Both the position numbers and the translations under genes were made by a program. From the NCBI GenBank assembly GCA_016781085.1, contig JADDQZ010000036.1, positions 26,902-90,901 on the forward strand: a stretch of DNA of 64,000 nt, given 5' to 3'. This DNA is from Actinomycetota bacterium. Its GTDB lineage: Bacteria > Actinomycetota > Thermoleophilia > Solirubrobacterales > Solirubrobacteraceae. The notes beneath the pieces are model-generated. The model saw only the letters and a list, made by a program, of their open reading frames with translations. It ran no database searches and had not been told where the DNA came from. This document shows positions 58,726 to 64,000 of the stretch, piece after piece. Positions within the stretch are counted from its first letter, which is position 1; each line of letters begins with the position of its first letter.

Positions 58726-60288
58726 TCAGGCGCCTAGCGGTGTGGCCCGCGGTTGCCGCAGCACAGGCCGTTTCGCTGCACTTGCCTCGTCCAAGCGCCG
58801 AACCGGGGTTGTGTAAGGCGCCCCGCGCGCGATCTCAGGGTCTTCGCCCGCTTCGCGGAGAATGGATGCGATCGCTTCGGCGAAGGCATCGAGCGTCTCC
58901 TTGCTTTCGGTTTCCGTCGGCTCGATCAGCAGTGCTTCGTCCACGAGCAGCGGGAAGTAGACGGTCGGCGGGTGAAAGCCGAAGTCCAGCAACCGCTTCG
59001 CCAGGTCCAGTGTGCGGATTCCGAGCTGACGGCGCATGGACCCGCCGCTCAACACGAACTCGTGCATGCAGGTGCGCTCGTAGGCCGGTGGCAAGTAGTC
59101 GCCGGCCACTTCCGTGAGGCGCGCCATCAAGTAGTTGGCGTTGAGCACGGCGGTTTCGCTCGCTGACTGCAAGCCGTCTGCACCGAGCGAGAGGATGTAG
59201 GCGTAAGAGCGGACGAAGACGCCGTAGTTACCTTGAAAGCCGCGGAGCCGCCCGATCGATCTTGGACGGTCGTCGTCGAGGTCGAAGAACGGCTCCTGAC
59301 CGTCCGCGCCCGCGCAGCGCCGCACTACCTGCGGGCGCGGAAGATAGGGCTCGATCTCAGAGGAAACGGCGATCGGCCCGGCGCCCGGCCCGCCGCCGCC
59401 GTGCGGCTGGGTGAAGGACTTGTGCAGGTTGAAGTGCACGATGTCAAAGCCCATGTCGCCGGGACGCGACTTGCCCATGATGGCGTTGAGGTTCGCGCCG
59501 TCGTAGTAGAGCGTCGCCCCGACGCCGTGGACGATCTCTGCGATCTCCTCGATTCGAGGATCGAACAACCCGAGCGTGTTCGGGTTGGTGAGCATCAGGC
59601 ACGCCGTCCGCTGGTCGGCTTTGGCACGCAGGTCCTCCACGTCAACGCCGCCGTACTCATTCGTGCCGACTTTGACCACCTCGTAACCGGCCATCGCGAC
59701 CGTCGCGGGATTGGTGCCGTGGGCGGTGTCGGGCGTAAGGATGCGGGTGCGCTCCTCGCCCCGGTCCTCGTGGTAGGCGCGCGTCAGTAGCACCCCCGCG
59801 AGCTCGCCGTGCGAACCGGCGCTGGGATGCAGCGAGACGTGGGGCAAGCCGGCGATCTCCGACAACGCCGCCTGCAGGCGCCACATCAGCTCAAGGGCGC
59901 CCTGGGCCCGCCGCGGGTCCTGAAGCGGATGCAGGCGGGCGTTGCCGGGCAGCGCGGCGATTCGCTCGTGCAGGCGCGGGTTGTGCTTCATCGTGCACGA
60001 TCCCAGCGGATAGAAGCCAGAGTCGAGATCGAAGTTGCGCTTGGACAGGCGAACGTAGTGGCGGACGATCTCCGGTTCGGAGACTTCCGGCAAGCGTGCC
60101 GGTTCGATGCGCCGCAACCGCGCCGGTAGCAACTCGTCGAGCGGACGCACGGGCACGTCGATGGGCGGCGCCACAAACGCCCGCCGACCGGGTTGAGACT
60201 TCTCGTAGATGGTCCGCACGCCTTCGTCCTGCAAAGGCGCCCTGCTCAAGCCGTCGGCGGCGGTTGCCATCACGCCCGGCATACTCAC
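58726..60288 (-). CDS. gcvPB: Glycine dehydrogenase (decarboxylating) subunit 2
   Basis: FYPLGSCTMKHNPR; DTAHGTNPATVAMAGY; DIVHFNLHKSFTQPHGGGGPGAGP. Confidence 0.96.
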   Translation of the reverse strand: MSMPGVMATAADGLSRAPLQDEGVRTIYEKSQPGRRAFVAPPIDVPVRPLDELLPARLRRIEPARLPEVSEPEIVRHYVRLSKRNFDLDSGFYPLGSCTMKHNPRLHERIAALPGNARLHPLQDPRRAQGALELMWRLQAALSEIAGLPHVSLHPSAGSHGELAGVLLTRAYHEDRGEERTRILTPDTAHGTNPATVAMAGYEVVKVGTNEYGGVDVEDLRAKADQRTACLMLTNPNTLGLFDPRIEEIAEIVHGVGATLYYDGANLNAIMGKSRPGDMGFDIVHFNLHKSFTQPHGGGGPGAGPIAVSSEIEPYLPRPQVVRRCAGADGQEPFFDLDDDRPRSIGRLRGFQGNYGVFVRSYAYILSLGADGLQSASETAVLNANYLMARLTEVAGDYLPPAYERTCMHEFVLSGGSMRRQLGIRTLDLAKRLLDFGFHPPTVYFPLLVDEALLIEPTETESKETLDAFAEAIASILREAGEDPEIARGAPYTTPVRRLDEASAAKRPVLRQPRATPLGA

Positions 60289-61658
60289 GCCACTTCCGCC
60301 GGTGCGCGCTCGGCCGCGACCGCCACCGAGAGCACCTCAGCGAGGCGGTCGATGTCGGCGCGCGAGCGGCGTTCGGTAACCGCTACGAGTAATCCCTCGC
60401 CTAGTTCGGGATAATCGCGGTTCAGCGCATAACCGGGATTGACGCCCTCGGCGGCGCACCGCTCCAGCACCCGCTCCACGGGCGCATCAACCCGGATTGC
60501 GAATTCCCGCACGACTGGTTGCTGGTGAACCAGCGTCACTCCGGGGATAGCGGCCAATTGCTCGCGCGCGTAGGCCGTACGCTGCACGAGCAGCTCGCAG
60601 AGCTCGACCAGCCCTTGTTGCCCGAGCCAGCTCAAATGGAGCATCGCCGACAACGCGTTGAGCGCTTGCGCGGTGCAGATGTTGTGTGTCGCCTTCTCGC
60701 GACGGATGTGCTGCTCGCGCGTCTGAAGCGTCAACACGAAGCCGCGCCGTCCGTCGGCGTCGCGCGTCTCCCCCGCAATGCGCCCCGGCATCCGCCGCAA
60801 GTACTCCTCGCGCGCGGCAAAGAAGCCGAACGACGGCCCTCCGAAGTCAAGGCGGTTGCCCAGCGGCTGGCCCTCGCCGACAGCGACGTCGAAACCTGAC
60901 TCGCCCGGCGTGCGCAGGATGCCGAGCGCGATCGGATCGCATGAAACCACGGCCACGGCCCCTGACTGCTTGATCGGCGCGACCAGTTCATCAAGGTCCT
61001 CGACGGCGCCGAGGAAGTTCGGCTGGGCGACGAAGACGGCGCAGACGTCGTCGCCCATGGCTTCGGCGAGGGCACGCGCGTCGGTCAATCCATTGTGCAG
61101 GTCGATCTCGTCGATCGTCGTTCCCCAGCCGGCGCTCGTGGTCCTCAGGGCCTCGCGGGCGTGCGGGTGCACTCCCCGTGACACGACGAACCGGGAACGC
61201 CCGTTGTGCAGCTTCGCCAGATAGCCGGCCGATGCAAGCGCACTCGGTCCGTCGTAGACCGAGGCGTTTGCGACCGGCAGCCCCGTCAGCTCGCAGATCG
61301 CCGTCTGGTACTCGAACATCGCCTGCAGGTTGCCTTGCGAGACCTCGGGCTGATACGGCGTGTAGGGCGTCAGGAACTCCGAGCGAGTGGTGATCGCTTC
61401 CACGAGCGCCGGCACGTAGTGGTCGTACATGCCCGCGCCGAGAAACGACAGCTCGTCTTCGCTCGAGACGTTGCGGGCCGCGAGTGCGCGCAACTGCTCA
61501 TAGACCTCTTGCTCGGACTTGCCCGGCGGCAGATCGAGCGGCCGCTTGAGCCGTGAACCGCCCGGCACGTCGGCGAAGAGCTCCTCGACCGACCCAACTC
61601 CGATGGTCGCGAGCATTTCTCGCAGGTCGGAGTCGGTGACGGCCGTGTAGCGGGTCAT
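60285..61658 (-). CDS. gcvPA: Glycine dehydrogenase (decarboxylating) subunit 1
   Basis: SFLGAGMYDHYVPALVEAITTRSEFLTPYTPYQPEVSQGNLQAMFEYQT. Confidence 0.96.
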   Translation of the reverse strand: MTRYTAVTDSDLREMLATIGVGSVEELFADVPGGSRLKRPLDLPPGKSEQEVYEQLRALAARNVSSEDELSFLGAGMYDHYVPALVEAITTRSEFLTPYTPYQPEVSQGNLQAMFEYQTAICELTGLPVANASVYDGPSALASAGYLAKLHNGRSRFVVSRGVHPHAREALRTTSAGWGTTIDEIDLHNGLTDARALAEAMGDDVCAVFVAQPNFLGAVEDLDELVAPIKQSGAVAVVSCDPIALGILRTPGESGFDVAVGEGQPLGNRLDFGGPSFGFFAAREEYLRRMPGRIAGETRDADGRRGFVLTLQTREQHIRREKATHNICTAQALNALSAMLHLSWLGQQGLVELCELLVQRTAYAREQLAAIPGVTLVHQQPVVREFAIRVDAPVERVLERCAAEGVNPGYALNRDYPELGEGLLVAVTERRSRADIDRLAEVLSVAVAAERAPAEVA

Positions 61659-62050
61659 GACTCTTGAGCGAGAAGCTCCTCATAAGCCGGTGGCTCCAGC
61701 AGCGCGTCGAGCTCGGCGGGATCTGACAGACGCACCCTGACCAGCCAGCCGTCGCCGTACGGGTCTTCGTTGACCTTCTCAGGTTCGGCGGCCAACGCCT
61801 CGTTTACTTCGACAATCTCGCCGCTCAAGGGAGCGATCACGTCAGACACCGCTTTAACCGATTCCAACTCGGCGTAGGACTCGTCTTTGGTCACCTGCGT
61901 CCCGACTTCCGGCGGATCGAAGAAAACCACTTCTCCCAGCTGATCCTCGGCGTAAGCCGTGATTCCGAAGGTCGCCACGTCGCCTTCGACGCGCGCCCAG
62001 TCGTGCTCTGGGTGGTACTTGAGATCCGCGGGGTAAGTCACTTCAGCCAA
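61655..62050 (-). CDS. gcvH: Glycine cleavage system H protein
   Basis: YHPEHDWARVEGD...GITAYAEDQLGEVVFFDPPEVG...ESVKAVSDVIAPLSGEIVEVN. Confidence 0.97.
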   Translation of the reverse strand: MAEVTYPADLKYHPEHDWARVEGDVATFGITAYAEDQLGEVVFFDPPEVGTQVTKDESYAELESVKAVSDVIAPLSGEIVEVNEALAAEPEKVNEDPYGDGWLVRVRLSDPAELDALLEPPAYEELLAQES

Positions 62051-62051
62051 G

Positions 62052-63146
62052 TCAGCTCTCCTTTGAGTAAAGCGGCTTGGATTTCACCGTTGCCTTACGT
62101 GTCTTCCCGCGGACGTCGATACGCAAGCGAGCTCCAGGTACAGCGAGTGCCGCAGGCACGTAGGCCATGCCGATTCCAACGCCGAGACTCGGCGAGAGCG
62201 TGCCACTGGTCACCACGCCGCCTTCCACAACCGGGTTTCCGGGCCTCGGGATACCTCGATCGTCGAGCACGAACGCCGCCAGCAACTCACCCGTGCCGGC
62301 AGCACGCGCACGCGCGACCGCCTCTGACCCGATGAAACCGGTGTCTTCCTTGCAGCACCAGCCCAAGCCGGCTTCGATCGGGTTGCGCTGCTCGCTCAAA
62401 TCCTGGCCGTAGAGGTGAAAGCAGGCTTCCATGCGCAACGTGTCGCGGGCGCCCAGACCGGCCGGCAGCGCGCCCGCCGACACCACCGCGTCCCAGATCT
62501 CAATGGCCTGCCCCGGGTCGGCGAGCAATTCAACCCCGTCTTCGCCGGTGTAACCCGTACCGCAGACGAGGACCCCAGGCACGCCGGCAATGGAGAGCAC
62601 GGCGGTGCGCATTCTCACCGGCAGCGCTTGAGCCGCCAATCCCTCGACGATGGTGCGCGCGTGCGGACCCTGTACGGCGAGCATGGCGTAGTCGCGCAAG
62701 CGATCGGTAAGGGTGACCTCGAAACTCGCGGCATGCTCCGCCATCCACGCGAAGTCGCGTTCATGGTTGGCGGCGTTGGTGACCGTAAGAAAGCGGTCGA
62801 CATCAAGCCGATAGGTGAAAAGGTCGTCCAAGACGCCGCCGTCTTCGCGGCAAAGGAGCGAGTACTGCGCTCCGCCCGGGACCATCCGCGCCACGTCGTT
62901 GGAAAGGATTCGCTGCAGGAACGCCTCGGCATCCGGTCCGGAGGTCTCAATCTGCCCCATGTGCGAGACGTCGAAGATCCCGGCACTGGTTCGCACCGCC
63001 ATGTGTTCTTCGCGTATGCCGCCGTACTGCACCGGCATCTCCCAGCCGGCGAACGGCACAAGGCGGGCGTCCGCGGCCACGTGGCGGTCGTAGAGCGCAG
63101 TGCGCTTCAGCGAACGGGTCGCAGCTGGGCTGGGCGATGGCTGCAT
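62052..63146 (-). CDS. gcvT: Glycine cleavage system T protein (aminomethyltransferase)
   Basis: FAGWEMPVQYGGIREEHMAVRTSAGIFDVSHMGQ; GYTGEDGVELL; ORF-track N-terminal extension trimmed. Confidence 0.95.
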   Translation of the reverse strand: MQPSPSPAATRSLKRTALYDRHVAADARLVPFAGWEMPVQYGGIREEHMAVRTSAGIFDVSHMGQIETSGPDAEAFLQRILSNDVARMVPGGAQYSLLCREDGGVLDDLFTYRLDVDRFLTVTNAANHERDFAWMAEHAASFEVTLTDRLRDYAMLAVQGPHARTIVEGLAAQALPVRMRTAVLSIAGVPGVLVCGTGYTGEDGVELLADPGQAIEIWDAVVSAGALPAGLGARDTLRMEACFHLYGQDLSEQRNPIEAGLGWCCKEDTGFIGSEAVARARAAGTGELLAAFVLDDRGIPRPGNPVVEGGVVTSGTLSPSLGVGIGMAYVPAALAVPGARLRIDVRGKTRKATVKSKPLYSKES

Positions 63147-63235
63147 CGGTGCAGGCAACCTAGTCCCACATAGCCATTTCGGAAAGGCCGCCTCTCCACG
63201 TCTAGCCGAGCGTGGCAGCGGGGTAGCACGCTGGC

Positions 63236-64000
63236 GTGCCGACGCTACGCCGTGTTGCCTCTGCGCTTGCCCGTGCTGCCTTTGGAGGAGGCCCTGGCCG
63301 CGCCCAAGCTGCGCCCCCGCGACCGGATATGCCACGGGATGCTTACGGGCCCTCGGGGCGGCCTGGCACCGCGCCGACGCTCATATCGCCGCTGGACCTG
63401 CTGGGGCAGATGATGTCGGGGCCGGCGGTCGGCCCGCGGTCGCACACCGACCCCCGCTCAGGAACGTGGACCCGCTCGCTGGAGTTCGACGAACGCACGG
63501 GTCGCTGGGTCGACGTGACCGACACCATGCCGCGGTTCTTCGGGCCTCCGGGTTCCTCTACGCATGAGCAAGCACGGGACCGGCGGGCGCGGGCGCGGTC
63601 CGGCGGGCGCACCAACCGCCCAGGCGGCCTTATGGGGGCCATGGGCGGCGGCGACGGTAGCGGCGAGTTCAAGGTGGAGCGCCCGGACGGCCTGCCGGAC
63701 TTCAGCGACGTCGGCGGGATGGAGTCGCTCAAGCAAGAAGTCGCCAACACGGTGGGCTTGATGCTCGAGCATCCGGAAGACGCCGCGCGCTACGGAATCG
63801 AATGGAACGGCATCCTCCTGCACGGGCCGCCCGGCGTCGGCAAGACGTTCTTCGCGCGCGCGATTGCTGGCCAGTACGAGATGAGCCTGATGCACGTCTC
63901 GACGGGCGATCTCGTCTCGGGGACTCAGGGCGGCTCCGCACGCAACATCGCCAAAGCGTTCGAAAAGGCGCTTGACAACCTTCCGTGCCTGTTGTTCTTC
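63236..64000 (+). CDS. AAA+ ATPase (CDC48/FtsH-like), truncated by window edge
   Basis: Open frame from GTG 63236 to the edge: VPTLRRVASALARAAFGG...DGLPDFSDVGGMESLKQEVANTVGLMLEHPEDAARYGIEWNGILLHGPPGVGKTFFARAIAGQYEMSLMHVSTGDLVS. Absent from the ORF track (no stop). Confidence 0.85.
   Translation, partial: MPTLRRVASALARAAFGGGPGRAQAAPPRPDMPRDAYGPSGRPGTAPTLISPLDLLGQMMSGPAVGPRSHTDPRSGTWTRSLEFDERTGRWVDVTDTMPRFFGPPGSSTHEQARDRRARARSGGRTNRPGGLMGAMGGGDGSGEFKVERPDGLPDFSDVGGMESLKQEVANTVGLMLEHPEDAARYGIEWNGILLHGPPGVGKTFFARAIAGQYEMSLMHVSTGDLVSGTQGGSARNIAKAFEKALDNLPCLLFF

Noticed and set aside
63147-63240. Possible glycine riboswitch upstream of gcvT (GTGGAGAGGCGGCC...CCGAAA on minus strand)
   Set aside because: Only the GGAGAG piece resembles the consensus; the rest of the aptamer core is missing and the gap is only 89 nt.
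1-64000. CRISPR arrays, transposases, integrases, prophage genes
   Set aside because: No regularly spaced repeats and no recognisable recombinase or phage structural proteins among the translations.

Overview
High-GC bacterial chromosome segment, most likely a deep-branching actinobacterium (Thermoleophilia/Solirubrobacter-like; this is inferred from gene order and style, not tested). The window is densely packed with housekeeping genes, mostly on the minus strand: khpA-rpsP-ffh, ftsY-smc-rnc-acpP-plsX-rpmF, coaD-rsmD-recG, a riboflavin operon, rpe-rsmB-fmt-def-priA, metK, der-cmk-aroA-tyrA-aroF-hisC-aroH-rluB, scpAB-trpS and gcvTHPAPB. Short accessory insertions interrupt it. These include an orphan adenine methyltransferase coupled to priA, an AAA ATPase, an atypical zinc-ribbon SDR, a glycan cassette, a copper-radical oxidase and two chemoreceptors next to an scpB remnant. 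I saw no CRISPR array, transposase, prophage, rRNA or convincing tRNA. The most interesting signals are non-coding or sub-ORF-track. (1) An unlisted 35-aa aromatic-rich leader peptide (...RRYAFSYRAWRFS*) lies upstream of the DAHP synthase gene, followed by mutually exclusive RNA stems, and looks like a ribosome-mediated attenuator. (2) A structured metK leader carries an 8-codon uORF (MTCGGALQ*) whose stop overlaps the metK start, plus an anti-SD element. (3) A twice-frameshifted scpB 3' remnant marks an insertion between scpB and rluB. (4) RNase III appears to have no ATG/GTG/TTG start.
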